Shown here in pieces: positions 41,098 through 48,377 of a DNA stretch of 48,377 nt. A program made the position numbers and the translations under genes. The notes below the pieces were generated by a model that saw only the letters and a list, made by a program, of their open reading frames with translations, had not been told where the DNA came from and ran no database searches. The stretch is taken from contig DUQS01000045.1 in NCBI GenBank assembly GCA_012837685.1, positions 1-48,377 on the forward strand. The letters run 5' to 3'. Position 1 is the first letter of the stretch. Every line of letters begins with the position of its first letter. This stretch comes from Bacteroidales bacterium. GTDB taxonomy: Bacteria; Bacteroidota; Bacteroidia; Bacteroidales; Paludibacteraceae.

Positions 41098-44016
41098 ATG
41101 AAAACCACACTATGGAGTTTTATGTTTCTCCCTTCTTTGAAACTGTTTGTAGCAATGGCATTAATGGTGTTTATTATACCGGTTTATGGTTTGAAATATA
41201 CGCAAGTGGCTATAAAAAAGAACCAAACTACCACCATCAATAATGCTACCAATATTAATAAATATGGTTATGGCACAATGTCGTCCGTTGGTTTTACGCA
41301 ACCCGGTTTGTTGAAAGGACAAAATGTGGTGATACAAGGCATTGACTATTCGGAAGATTTAAAATGGATGTTTTTGTGCGGCTATGTTGATCCGAAAGAA
41401 AATTTAACCACGGGCAATACTAATTCGGTTGTTTTTATTCTTGACATGACGCAAAACGATCCTGTAACGGGAAACCCTGGCAAATTTATCAAAGAGGTAA
41501 TTTTGCAAACCACCACCGGTGGCGCATATACCGGTCATGCCGGTGGAATTGCTGTTACGAAAAACAACCTATTTGTCAGCAGTGGTGGATATTTGTATCG
41601 TATGGCTTTGAGCAAAGTTACTGTGTCCGCAACTACCATCACAGCAAGATTTGACGAAGCCATTCGTGTTCCTGTTAATGCTTCATATTGCTCGTTCGAT
41701 GATGATTATAGCGTTCTTTGGGTAGGTGAATTTGAGTATGCTGCTGGCGGTTATACAACCGATGCATCTCATCACAACGGCAGTTACACTGCTTGGACGG
41801 TAGGTTATAAAATAAATGAAACCGGTGCTTCGGGCTATAACGCCTCCAATGGTTTCAAAACAACCAGTCTCGGTGGCGCAAGTGGCGCTACTCCCGATTA
41901 CATTCTTTGGCACTGTAATAAAACGCAAGGTGTGGCTGCAATTGCCAACAAGATAATGCTCAGCCAGTCGTATGGACGTACCAATGCTTCATCTATCCAT
42001 ACATACACTAATAAAGTATATGGTCCAAGTGCAGGTTCAAGAAGTGGTACGGTGTCGCTCAATGGAAAGACTATTCCGTATTGGACATTGTCAAGTCCCA
42101 ACCAAGTGAGTGCTGCTCCCATGACGGAAGGTTTAGCAAAATACCGTAGCGGAAATACATATTATATGTACATTGCTTCGGAGTCGGCTACATATAAGTA
42201 TAACGGTGCAACGACAAGTCTTTCTACCGATCCGGTCTATTGTACGGTGAAATACAAAGTGGCATCGGTTACGCCTTCCATCACGGTCGATCCAACATCG
42301 CTTACTATGTCTGCGTTGCTGAACGGTACTGCAACGACTACTATAAACGTTACAGGTGCATATCTTACCAACAATATTTCTATTACTTCGAATAATGTTG
42401 TTGTTTCCGTATCACCGGCAACGATTGACAAGAATGGAGGAACGGTAACCGTAACCTATAAGCCTGTATCGACAACCGGCAATTCTGCCACGCTTACATT
42501 TTCTAGCGGTTCGACAACTACCACAGTGCAAGTAACAGGAAAAATTTCGGAGCCTGTAGCTGTAACGATTAATCCTAATGGCGGAACCTACAATGGAAAT
42601 ACGTCGTTTGATGTCGGTGATGGAAAAATGGTAGAGTTATCGGATATTTCCCGAACTGGTTATGATTTTATTGGTTGGGGTGGTAATGGATCAAAATATA
42701 TCACAGGTTATCAGGCATATAGCTCAACTGCTGGCGATAATTGCGCTACGCAATCATTCGAATGTTCAACACCAACAGCGGTAGCGTTCAACGGTACGAA
42801 TAAGGCGGTAGCATTAGGAACAGACTACAAATACAAAGGAACCAATTATTATACAGCTAGCGTGTGGGCAAAAATGGACGATTGGAAGAATTACAATACT
42901 GACACAGAAGGAACAGCCGCGAAAGCTATGCGCATTTTTAGTTGTTCGGAGAGTGGAGGGTGGAACATACAGAGTATTACTGGATGTTATATTGCTTTAC
43001 ATTGCAATCACGCTAATAAATTAGGCAATCGCGTGGCTACAAATGTACGACTCAATGGTGAAACATCGACTAATACCTATTCTGATGCGGAGGAAACGAT
43101 TGTAACAGGCGTAGGTCAGTCGTTGAGCTCAAAAAAAACCTGGGGCGAGCTTACTTCCGGTTGGCACATGTTCACTTTTACCTATAGCGGCAATATTGTG
43201 CGTTTTTTCATCGATGGTGTGTTGATGGGCAAAACAACTGCTTTTGGCAATAGTGTTAATTCAGGAACTTTGCGCAATATTTATTATCATGAAACTAATG
43301 GTATATTTCTTGGCGCTGAAGCGGGTACAAGTGCTACCTCTCCGGTTGGTAATTATTTCAAGGGCGAAATGAAAAATGCCTGTTTCCTAAATTCATATAT
43401 GGCCGGCTCGGACAATACAGCTAACGATGGTGACCAGATAAAAAGGATGTACAACAGCCAAAAGAACAACGACGGAAAAATTTATTTGCGTGTTCGAAAA
43501 GCCAATGACGCTTCTCTTACACTCAAAGCCTTGTGGAGAGCGTATACATATACTGTTGCTTACGATGCCAATGGTGGTAGCGGAACAATGGCGGCGGTAA
43601 GTCACACTTATGATGTTGCCAAAACGCTGACGCCAAATGCGTTTACGCGTGCTGATTATAATTTTACAGGCTGGAATACAAAAGCCGACGGAACGGGAAC
43701 TGCGTATGCCGATGGTCAAAGTGTGTCGAATTTGTCGTCTGTACAAGGTGCAACGGTAACACTTTATGCGCAGTGGGAAAAAACAACTACCGACCTTAAT
43801 GAACTGCCGTTGGTAGATGCGCTTCAAGTTGTACGTACCGGAAAAGTTTTACAAATAATTGGTTTGCAGGTTGGTACGCAACTTTCATTATACGACGCCT
43901 CCGGAACTATGGTGTGGAACAAAGCTGTTTCAACCCCTTCGATAACACTTGATAATTTGCCGAAAGGTGTCTATTTCCTGAAAAATAGTAATTCTTTTGT
44001 TAAGATAATCTTTTGA
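41098..44016 (+). CDS. Type IX-secreted protein with propeller-like, LamG and InlB-repeat domains
   Basis: 972 residues from ATG 41098 (MKTTLWSFMFLPSLKLFVAM), with a signal peptide. The order is: a long N-terminal region (about 30-385) that may be a beta-propeller ('GHAGGIAVTKNNLFVSSGGY', 'YCSFDDDYSVLWVGEFEYAA'); a Bacteroidetes Ig-like domain (about 395-485, 'ITVDPTSLTMSALLNGTATT'); a Listeria-Bacteroides (InlB-like) repeat, 'NPNGGTYNGNTSFDVGDGKM' and 'RTGYDFIGWGG' (about 490-530); a LamG/concanavalin-like domain (about 560-765, 'YYTASVWAKMDDWKNYNTDT', 'HMFTFTYSGNIVRFFIDGVL'); a second InlB repeat (about 817-896, 'VAYDANGGSGTMAAVSHTYD', 'LYAQWE'); and a type IX C-terminal signal (about 901-972, 'LSLYDASGTMVWNKAVSTPS', 'LDNLPKGVYFLKNSNSFVKI'). 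A secreted or surface protein; ligand or enzyme activity unknown. Confidence 0.88.
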   Translation: MKTTLWSFMFLPSLKLFVAMALMVFIIPVYGLKYTQVAIKKNQTTTINNATNINKYGYGTMSSVGFTQPGLLKGQNVVIQGIDYSEDLKWMFLCGYVDPKENLTTGNTNSVVFILDMTQNDPVTGNPGKFIKEVILQTTTGGAYTGHAGGIAVTKNNLFVSSGGYLYRMALSKVTVSATTITARFDEAIRVPVNASYCSFDDDYSVLWVGEFEYAAGGYTTDASHHNGSYTAWTVGYKINETGASGYNASNGFKTTSLGGASGATPDYILWHCNKTQGVAAIANKIMLSQSYGRTNASSIHTYTNKVYGPSAGSRSGTVSLNGKTIPYWTLSSPNQVSAAPMTEGLAKYRSGNTYYMYIASESATYKYNGATTSLSTDPVYCTVKYKVASVTPSITVDPTSLTMSALLNGTATTTINVTGAYLTNNISITSNNVVVSVSPATIDKNGGTVTVTYKPVSTTGNSATLTFSSGSTTTTVQVTGKISEPVAVTINPNGGTYNGNTSFDVGDGKMVELSDISRTGYDFIGWGGNGSKYITGYQAYSSTAGDNCATQSFECSTPTAVAFNGTNKAVALGTDYKYKGTNYYTASVWAKMDDWKNYNTDTEGTAAKAMRIFSCSESGGWNIQSITGCYIALHCNHANKLGNRVATNVRLNGETSTNTYSDAEETIVTGVGQSLSSKKTWGELTSGWHMFTFTYSGNIVRFFIDGVLMGKTTAFGNSVNSGTLRNIYYHETNGIFLGAEAGTSATSPVGNYFKGEMKNACFLNSYMAGSDNTANDGDQIKRMYNSQKNNDGKIYLRVRKANDASLTLKALWRAYTYTVAYDANGGSGTMAAVSHTYDVAKTLTPNAFTRADYNFTGWNTKADGTGTAYADGQSVSNLSSVQGATVTLYAQWEKTTTDLNELPLVDALQVVRTGKVLQIIGLQVGTQLSLYDASGTMVWNKAVSTPSITLDNLPKGVYFLKNSNSFVKIIF

Positions 44017-44040
44017 TTAACAAAAAAAATAAAAAACTTA

Positions 44041-44074
44041 AAAAGATTGGTTTAGATAGAGCTAATCTTTTTTT
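44041..44074 (+). terminator. Terminator after the type IX-secreted protein gene
   Basis: Stem AAAAGATT (44041-44048) / AATCTTTT (44064-44071), further G-U/G-C pairing within the arms, and a T tract to 44074. It lies 25 bases after the stop. Confidence 0.75.
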
Positions 44075-44130
44075 GGCGAATAGTACAATATAAAAATTTC
44101 AAAAATAATCTTTATTTAAAGAAAAATGCG

Positions 44131-44138
44131 TACATTTG
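44131..44138 (+). promoter_or_regulatory. -7 element of the LytTR regulator gene
   Basis: TACATTTG matches TAnnTTTG, 19 bases before ATG 44158. The usual -33 box is not clear. Confidence 0.5.
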
Positions 44139-44157
44139 CCAACTAAACTAATTTTCT

Positions 44158-45057
44158 ATGAGCTCAAACTGGTTTAATGATTTGCGTTTTAAGGGGAAAG
44201 TTGTTGATAAATATATGACCAACAAATCCAATTTAGTACGCCTAATCGTGTTTACGGCAATATTCTCGCTGTGCTTCATCAACTTGTACTGTCCGTTCGA
44301 TTCGATGACGTGGTATGAGGAAATGTCGCGACCGAAATATTTTCTTGTTTCGTCGCTATTGGTGCTGGTCGGCATTTTGGTAATTGCCTTTAGCCGTTTC
44401 TTGATGTACCGTTTTGTCCGCAAACACTCGCTCTACTATTTGGAATATGCTGTGTGGGTTGTGGCAGAAGTGTTCGTGCTTTCGGCATGCTACACGTGTA
44501 TGACCATTGCTGTGAACGACAATTTGAGTTGGTGGTCGTGGCACGATGTGATAGAAGTCTTCAAAAGTGCCAACATTAATACATTTTTGGTGATTTTACT
44601 TCCCTATTCTGTGTCGTGGCTTTATTTCTCTTATGAAGATAAAAAGAGGCGATTGCAGCGAATAGAGGAAAGTATGAAGCCAACGAAAGATAATGTAGTG
44701 TTGCAATTCCGAGACGAAAAGGGCGAAATACGTTTCTCTGTGGCTTCCAATAAAATAGTTTACATTGAGTCGGCTGATAATTACGTTATTATCAATTACG
44801 AAAGCAACAACAAAATGACCAGTTTTATGTTGCGCAATACACTCAAGCGAGTGGCACACGAATTGAGAGATACGCCTATAAAACGTTGCCATCGTTCGTA
44901 TATGGTTAATTTTGAGCGTATTACAGCGTTGCGACGTAAAAATGACGAAGTGAATTTAGAGTTTGACATAGTGGATATTAAGGAAATTCCTGTGTCTAAA
45001 ACCTACGCTAACGAAATGACGGAAGCCTTTTTACTCTATTCCGGTCGCAAAGAGTAA
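44158..45057 (+). CDS. Membrane-anchored LytTR transcription regulator
   Basis: 299 residues. Four hydrophobic segments lie at about 26-46 ('LVRLIVFTAIFSLCFINLYC'), 60-80 ('YFLVSSLLVLVGILVIAFSR'), 95-118 ('LEYAVWVVAEVFVLSACYTC') and 137-160 ('NTFLVILLPYSVSWLYFSYE'). A linker and a C-terminal LytTR DNA-binding domain (about 190-290) follow, with 'NKIVYIESADNYVIINYESN', 'LRNTLKRVAHELRDTPIKRC' and 'HRSYMVNFERI'. No receiver domain is present, so the signal is probably sensed through the membrane part. It lies directly after the type IX protein gene's terminator. Targets are not evident. Confidence 0.9.
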   Translation: MSSNWFNDLRFKGKVVDKYMTNKSNLVRLIVFTAIFSLCFINLYCPFDSMTWYEEMSRPKYFLVSSLLVLVGILVIAFSRFLMYRFVRKHSLYYLEYAVWVVAEVFVLSACYTCMTIAVNDNLSWWSWHDVIEVFKSANINTFLVILLPYSVSWLYFSYEDKKRRLQRIEESMKPTKDNVVLQFRDEKGEIRFSVASNKIVYIESADNYVIINYESNNKMTSFMLRNTLKRVAHELRDTPIKRCHRSYMVNFERITALRRKNDEVNLEFDIVDIKEIPVSKTYANEMTEAFLLYSGRKE

Positions 45058-45091
45058 AGCCTCATTTGTTAAATTTTTCAAAAAATAATCC

Positions 45092-46891
45092 TTAATTTTT
45101 TGCAGCGCGTTTGCGTTCGGTCTCGTCGAGGATGATTTTGCGTATTCGCAAATGGTTGGGCGTAATTTCAACATATTCATCCTCTTTAATATATTCCAAA
45201 GCCTCTTCCAGACTGAAAACAACCGGTGGAATTAACCGTATTTTGTCGTCTGAGCCGGAAGCGCGCATATTGGTCAGCTTTTTTGATTTTGTAACGTTCA
45301 CCACAATGTCGTTATCTTTGGCGTTTTCGCCAACCACTTGTCCCGCATACACTTCTTCTTGCGGAAAGATAAAGAAACGTCCTCTATCTTGCAGTTTATC
45401 AATGGCGTAGGCAAATGCAGTGCCCGATTCCATGGCAATGATTGAACCATTGGTGTGGCGTTCTATCTCGCCTTTCCAAGGTTGATATTCCGAAAAACGG
45501 TGTGCCATAATGGCTTCTCCCGCCGAAACTGTCAATATATGGTTGCGCAGTCCGATAATGCCTCGCGAAGGAATGTTAAATTCCAAGTGCAGTCGGTCTT
45601 TTTGAGTTTCCATAGAGATAAGCTCACCTTTGCGGCGCGTAACAATATCGATAATTTTACTGGAATATTCTTCAGGAAGATTAACGGTTAGTTGCTCAAT
45701 AGGTTCGCACAAAACACCGTTTATTTCTTTGGTAATGACTTGCGGTTGTCCAACTTGCAGCTCGTAACCCTCGCGGCGCATGGTTTCTATAAGTATTGAA
45801 AGATGAAGTACGCCACGTCCGGAAACGCGCCAAACGTCCATATTTTCCTCTTTATCTACGCGCAAGGCTAAATTGCGGTCTAATTCACGCATCAAACGTT
45901 CGTGAATATGGCGTGAAGTAACGTATTTGCCGTCTTTGCCAAAAAATGGTGAATCGTTGTTGGTGAACGTCATGCTCATGGTCGGCTCGTCAATGGCGAT
46001 TGGCGGTAGTGGGTCGGGATGTTCAACATCGCAAATAGAATCGCCTATTTCAAAGCCATCAATGCCAATAATGGCGCAAATATCGCCGCATTGTACTGTG
46101 GAAGCAGCCGTTCTGCCCAAACCGTCAAACGTATTCAATGATTTGATACGCGATTTTACGATGCTGCCGTCGCGTTTTACCAATGCCACATCCATATTTT
46201 CCTTAAATTCGCCACGATGAATGCGTCCTACGGCAATACGTCCCACGTATGGCGAATAATCTAACGATGTAATGAGCATTTGCGCACTTCCTTCGTTGAT
46301 GACCGGTGCAGGAATGTGTTTGACAATGGTGTCCAACAACGGCATGATGTTGTCCGTTTTTTTGCGCCAGTCTTCCGACATCCAATTTTCTTTGGCTGAA
46401 CCGTAAATTGTTTGAAAATTCAATTGGTCTTCGGTGGCGTCTAAGTTAAACATTAATTCGAATACCGCATCTTGTACTTCATTGGGGCGACAATTGGGTT
46501 TATCCACTTTGTTAATCACCACAATAGGTTTCAATCCGAGTAGTAGGGCTTTTTGCAGCACAAAACGCGTTTGTGGCATTGGTCCCTCAAATGCGTCGAC
46601 CAACAGCAGGCAACCGTCAGCCATGTTGAGTACGCGCTCTACTTCGCCGCCAAAATCGGAGTGCCCGGGGGTGTCTATGATGTTTATTTTACAGCCTTTA
46701 TAATTGATAGAAACGTTTTTGGAAAGGATGGTTATGCCTCGTTCGCGCTCCAAGTCGTTGTTGTCCAGCATCAATTCGCCGGTTTGCTGGTTACCGCGAA
46801 ATAATTTTCCGGCAAGCAACATTTTATCTACTAATGTAGTTTTTCCATGGTCGACGTGGGCTATAATCGCGATATTCCTAATTTCCTGCAT
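45092..46891 (-). CDS. typA: GTPase TypA/BipA
   Basis: A ribosome-binding translational GTPase involved in assembly and stress or cold adaptation. 599 residues, normal. G1 '[20 protein letters not shown]', G2/switch '[20 protein letters not shown]', G3 '[20 protein letters not shown]', G4 '[16 protein letters not shown]'. The BipA-specific C-terminus '[20 protein letters not shown]' followed by '[20 protein letters not shown]' and '[14 protein letters not shown]' is intact. The promoter is at 46940-46947. Confidence 0.97.
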   Translation of the reverse strand: MQEIRNIAIIAHVDHGKTTLVDKMLLAGKLFRGNQQTGELMLDNNDLERERGITILSKNVSINYKGCKINIIDTPGHSDFGGEVERVLNMADGCLLLVDAFEGPMPQTRFVLQKALLLGLKPIVVINKVDKPNCRPNEVQDAVFELMFNLDATEDQLNFQTIYGSAKENWMSEDWRKKTDNIMPLLDTIVKHIPAPVINEGSAQMLITSLDYSPYVGRIAVGRIHRGEFKENMDVALVKRDGSIVKSRIKSLNTFDGLGRTAASTVQCGDICAIIGIDGFEIGDSICDVEHPDPLPPIAIDEPTMSMTFTNNDSPFFGKDGKYVTSRHIHERLMRELDRNLALRVDKEENMDVWRVSGRGVLHLSILIETMRREGYELQVGQPQVITKEINGVLCEPIEQLTVNLPEEYSSKIIDIVTRRKGELISMETQKDRLHLEFNIPSRGIIGLRNHILTVSAGEAIMAHRFSEYQPWKGEIERHTNGSIIAMESGTAFAYAIDKLQDRGRFFIFPQEEVYAGQVVGENAKDNDIVVNVTKSKKLTNMRASGSDDKIRLIPPVVFSLEEALEYIKEDEYVEITPNHLRIRKIILDETERKRAAKN

Positions 46892-46939
46892 TTATTATCC
46901 TTAGTTTTCTACTGATTATATACATTAATAAAACGGCTA

Positions 46940-46947
46940 CAAAGGTA
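46940..46947 (-). promoter_or_regulatory. -7 element of typA
   Basis: On the minus strand TACCTTTG, 48 bases upstream of the ATG at 46891. It is divergent from the tRNA promoter about 60 bases away. No -33 box at normal distance. Confidence 0.5.
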
Positions 46948-47006
46948 ATGAAAATATGACAAATATTTTTTTGACTCAGCAAAAAAACAAAAAAATCACA
47001 TAAATA

Positions 47007-47037
47007 TTGCACAATTGAAAAAAACAATGTACCTTTG
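47007..47037 (+). promoter_or_regulatory. Promoter of the tRNA-Arg gene
   Basis: TTG (47007-47009), exactly 20 bases, then TACCTTTG (47030-47037). The tRNA begins 25 bases downstream. Confidence 0.65.
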
Positions 47038-47062
47038 CATCCGCAAATAAAAAAAACGGATT

Positions 47063-47136
47063 GGCTCCGTGGCTCAACTGAATAGAGCATCTGACTACGG
47101 ATCAGAAGGTTGTGGGTTTGAATCCCGCCGGAGTCA
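47063..47136 (+). tRNA. tRNA-Arg, anticodon ACG
   Basis: A 74-base cloverleaf. Acceptor GGCTCCG pairs with CGGAGTC (one G-T pair), with discriminator A. Anticodon stem TCTGA/TCAGA (47090-47094, 47102-47106) encloses loop CTACGGA, giving anticodon ACG at 47097-47099. The T arm contains the conserved GGTTTGAATCC. No CCA is encoded. The A34 would be edited to inosine to read CGU/CGC/CGA. It has its own promoter and a terminator. Confidence 0.95.
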
Positions 47137-47141
47137 CTTTC

Positions 47142-47179
47142 AAAAGCGCAAATATGGCAACATATCTGCGCTTTTTTTT
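47142..47179 (+). terminator. Terminator of the tRNA-Arg gene
   Basis: AAAAGCGCA (47142-47150) pairs with TGCGCTTTT, with an inner ATAT/ATAT stem (47152-47155, 47162-47165) and a 6-base loop, then a run of T. It begins 6 bases after the tRNA. Confidence 0.85.
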
Positions 47180-47242
47180 GTTAATAATTGTATGTTGAAG
47201 GTTAAAAAAACAAGAAAACAGGATTAACTGAAAAAAACATCG

Positions 47243-47250
47243 TATTTTTG
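47243..47250 (+). promoter_or_regulatory. -7 element of the endonuclease I gene
   Basis: TATTTTTG matches TAnnTTTG, 22 bases before ATG 47273. No clear -33 box is seen. Confidence 0.45.
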
Positions 47251-47272
47251 CTCTGTCTAAAACTTTGAATTT

Positions 47273-47701
47273 ATGAAACTCACATCTTGTATGCGGAAAA
47301 GAACGTTCGCATTCTTTTTTTCTGTCCTATCATTGCCGGCATTGGCGGATATTCCTGCCAATTACTATTCTTCGGCGAATGGAACTTCGAGTGCAAATGA
47401 TGCGTTGCGCATAGCTTTATACACTATTATTAATAATCACACGGTAATTAGTTACAGTAATTTGCTATCAACAGTCTATGCAGCCACTACCAATCCGTCT
47501 GATTTTAATAATGGAGTAAATAAAACATTGGAAGATATCTATTCTTCTGTTCCTTATACTGAATCACAAGGTGGCAGTAGTGCAAGTGATTGTGGTCAGG
47601 GATGGAACAAAGAACATACCGTGCCTCAAAGTTGGTTTGGTGGGGCTAGTCCTATGTACAGTGACGCTTTTCATATATCCCACCGTTGTGTGCAACCCTA
47701 A
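47273..47701 (+). pseudogene. Truncated and frameshifted endonuclease I family nuclease
   Basis: The first 135 or so residues are an exported endonuclease I-type protein: signal peptide 'FFFSVLSLPALA', 'DIPANYYSSANGTSSANDAL', 'RIALYTIINNHTVISYSNLL' and the active-site region 'CGQGWNKEHTVPQSWFGGAS' (NKEHTVPQSWF with the catalytic His). Family members continue 'PM.SD.FH.YPTDGYVN..RSN'. Here the frame reads 'PMYSDAFHI' then 'SHRCVQP' and stops at 47701. Reading +1 from the AT-repeat at 47673-47678 restores 'IYPT', then homology ends at about 47685. So there is a 2-base loss in the ATATAT run, and the remaining C-terminal half is replaced by unrelated DNA leading into hsdM. The product would be inactive. 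An assembly error cannot be excluded. Confidence 0.8.
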
Positions 47702-47775
47702 AAGACAACACGACCGACAGAAAACGAACAGAAAAATGAAAGACAAAATGCCAACGCTTCAGCAAAATCAAAAGA

Positions 47776-47811
47776 GCTGCATCCCCACGCTCAAAGCCAA
47801 CGCAATGCAGC
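47776..47811. repeat. Inverted repeat in the spacer before hsdM
   Basis: GCTGCAT (47776-47782) and ATGCAGC (47805-47811) with a 22-base spacer, in the 221-base noncoding stretch 47702-47922. The surroundings look like noncoding flank of the incoming locus. Function unknown; it may be chance. Confidence 0.3.
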
Positions 47812-47883
47812 ACATTTGCTTTTGCCCCAACGCACCGTCCGTCATTAGACACGGTTTGACAACAATAACAAGCATTTAAAAAT

Positions 47884-47891
47884 TAACTTTG
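47884..47891 (+). promoter_or_regulatory. -7 element of hsdM
   Basis: TAACTTTG matches TAnnTTTG and ends 31 bases before ATG 47923. A TTTG at 47855-47858 is 25 bases upstream, slightly long for a -33 box. Confidence 0.5.
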
Positions 47892-47922
47892 CCAATTAAA
47901 AATTTAGAATAACAGACAACAA

Positions 47923-48377
47923 ATGAGCGAGAATTTTGAATTAGAAAAAACCCTTTGGCAAGCGGCCGACAAACTTCGTAATAACATGGATGCGGCTGAA
48001 TACAAGCATGTTGTATTGGGTTTGATTTTCTTGAAATATATTTCTGATGCTTTTGATGAACTCTATAACCAATTAGAGGCGACCCAACACGAAACCGGAG
48101 CTGACCCGGAAGACAAAGACGAATATACTGCCGAGAGAGTTTTTTACGTGCCACCACAGGCACGTTGGAAATGGCTACAAGGCAGAGCTAAACTGCCAAC
48201 CATCGGAAAGGACATTGACGATGCAATGGATGCTATTGAAAAAGACAACCCTTCGTTAAAAGGGGTTTTGCCCAAAGATTATGCGCGGCCGGCTCTTGAT
48301 AAACAAAGATTAGGTGAATTAATTGATTTAATTGGCTCCATTACTTTAAACAAAGGTGGAAACGGAAAAGGCAAAGA
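47923..48377 (+). CDS. hsdM: Type I restriction-modification DNA methyltransferase HsdM (N-terminal part)
   Basis: The first 151 codons, cut by the window end. '[20 protein letters not shown]', '[20 protein letters not shown]', '[15 protein letters not shown]', '[20 protein letters not shown]' and '[20 protein letters not shown]' form the HsdM N-terminal helical domain (HsdM_N). The catalytic NPPF motif lies beyond the window. HsdM methylates adenine with HsdS choosing the site; HsdR and HsdS are expected downstream. It lies just after the broken endonuclease I gene, which suggests it entered the chromosome there. Confidence 0.94.
   Translation, partial: MSENFELEKTLWQAADKLRNNMDAAEYKHVVLGLIFLKYISDAFDELYNQLEATQHETGADPEDKDEYTAERVFYVPPQARWKWLQGRAKLPTIGKDIDDAMDAIEKDNPSLKGVLPKDYARPALDKQRLGELIDLIGSITLNKGGNGKGK

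Noticed and set aside
47571-47879. A separate 102-residue gene upstream of hsdM
   Set aside because: Its first part is the endonuclease I gene read in the +1 frame. After 'IYPT' the rest is low-information sequence with no family features. It is better explained as a frameshift plus a junction.

Overview
The window is chromosomal DNA from a member of the phylum Bacteroidetes, most likely order Bacteroidales. Four signs support this. Most genes with a readable promoter have the Bacteroidetes -7 element TAnnTTTG, sometimes with a TTTG or TTG box 18-25 bases upstream. Starts lack clear Shine-Dalgarno sequences. One secreted protein carries a type IX secretion C-terminal signal. Many genes belong to families largely confined to the phylum (DUF4293, DUF3078, Wzi-like porin, short NtrC-type regulator, kinase-RapZ fusion). 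The family or genus cannot be named from this sequence. Nearly all of the window is ordinary, tightly packed core chromosome. The two clearly accessory pieces are an AT-rich single gene at 17355-18626 and the start of a type I restriction-modification locus at the right edge.

Layout. Positions 1-1346 (minus): a Wzi-like outer membrane protein (cut by the window edge) and a kelch lipoprotein. Positions 1436-8058 (plus): proA, an ABC-2 permease, an M19 dipeptidase, a SPOR protein, folE, a SpmA/SpmB-like membrane protein and ybeY. Positions 8082-17230 (plus): an Ig-like lipoprotein, a sigma-54 response regulator without a DNA-binding domain, a Yip1-like membrane protein, lutB, an FKBP lipoprotein, a TPM protein with zinc ribbons, lemA, a beta-barrel protein and class II aldolase. 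Positions 17355-18626 (plus): an unrecognised cysteine-rich AT-rich gene with its own promoter and terminator.

Positions 18630-31065 form a 13-gene minus-strand run with gaps under 40 bases: tdk, a DPP IV peptidase, a sugar transporter, a ROK sugar kinase, a DUF695-like protein, recR, a membrane protein, a small HAD phosphatase, DUF4293, an LPP20 lipoprotein, a repeat lipoprotein, an AmgK-like kinase fused to a RapZ C-terminal domain, and a MurU-like nucleotidyltransferase. Positions 31189-38236 (plus): a Bacteroidetes hypothetical, rsmI, a coiled-coil lipoprotein, a YjjG-like nucleotidase, murF, a Rieske-like lipoprotein, an aminotransferase, gcvH and folK. Then come hflX and a DUF3078 protein (minus), a large type IX-secreted LamG/InlB-repeat protein and a membrane LytTR regulator (plus), typA (minus), tRNA-Arg(ACG), and an endonuclease I gene broken at the border of an hsdM locus.

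Functional links: the kinase-RapZ and nucleotidyltransferase pair fits the AmgK/MurU route of cell-wall sugar recycling, with an added amino-sugar-sensing module. The transporter and ROK kinase form a hexose uptake and phosphorylation pair. folE and folK belong to the folate pathway. TPM and LemA are a recurrent pair. No wholly new multi-gene system is evident. The best candidates for new biology are the orphan cysteine-rich gene, the kinase-RapZ fusion, the Rieske-like lipoprotein lacking histidine ligands, the facing promoters upstream of tdk, and the endonuclease I/type I restriction border.
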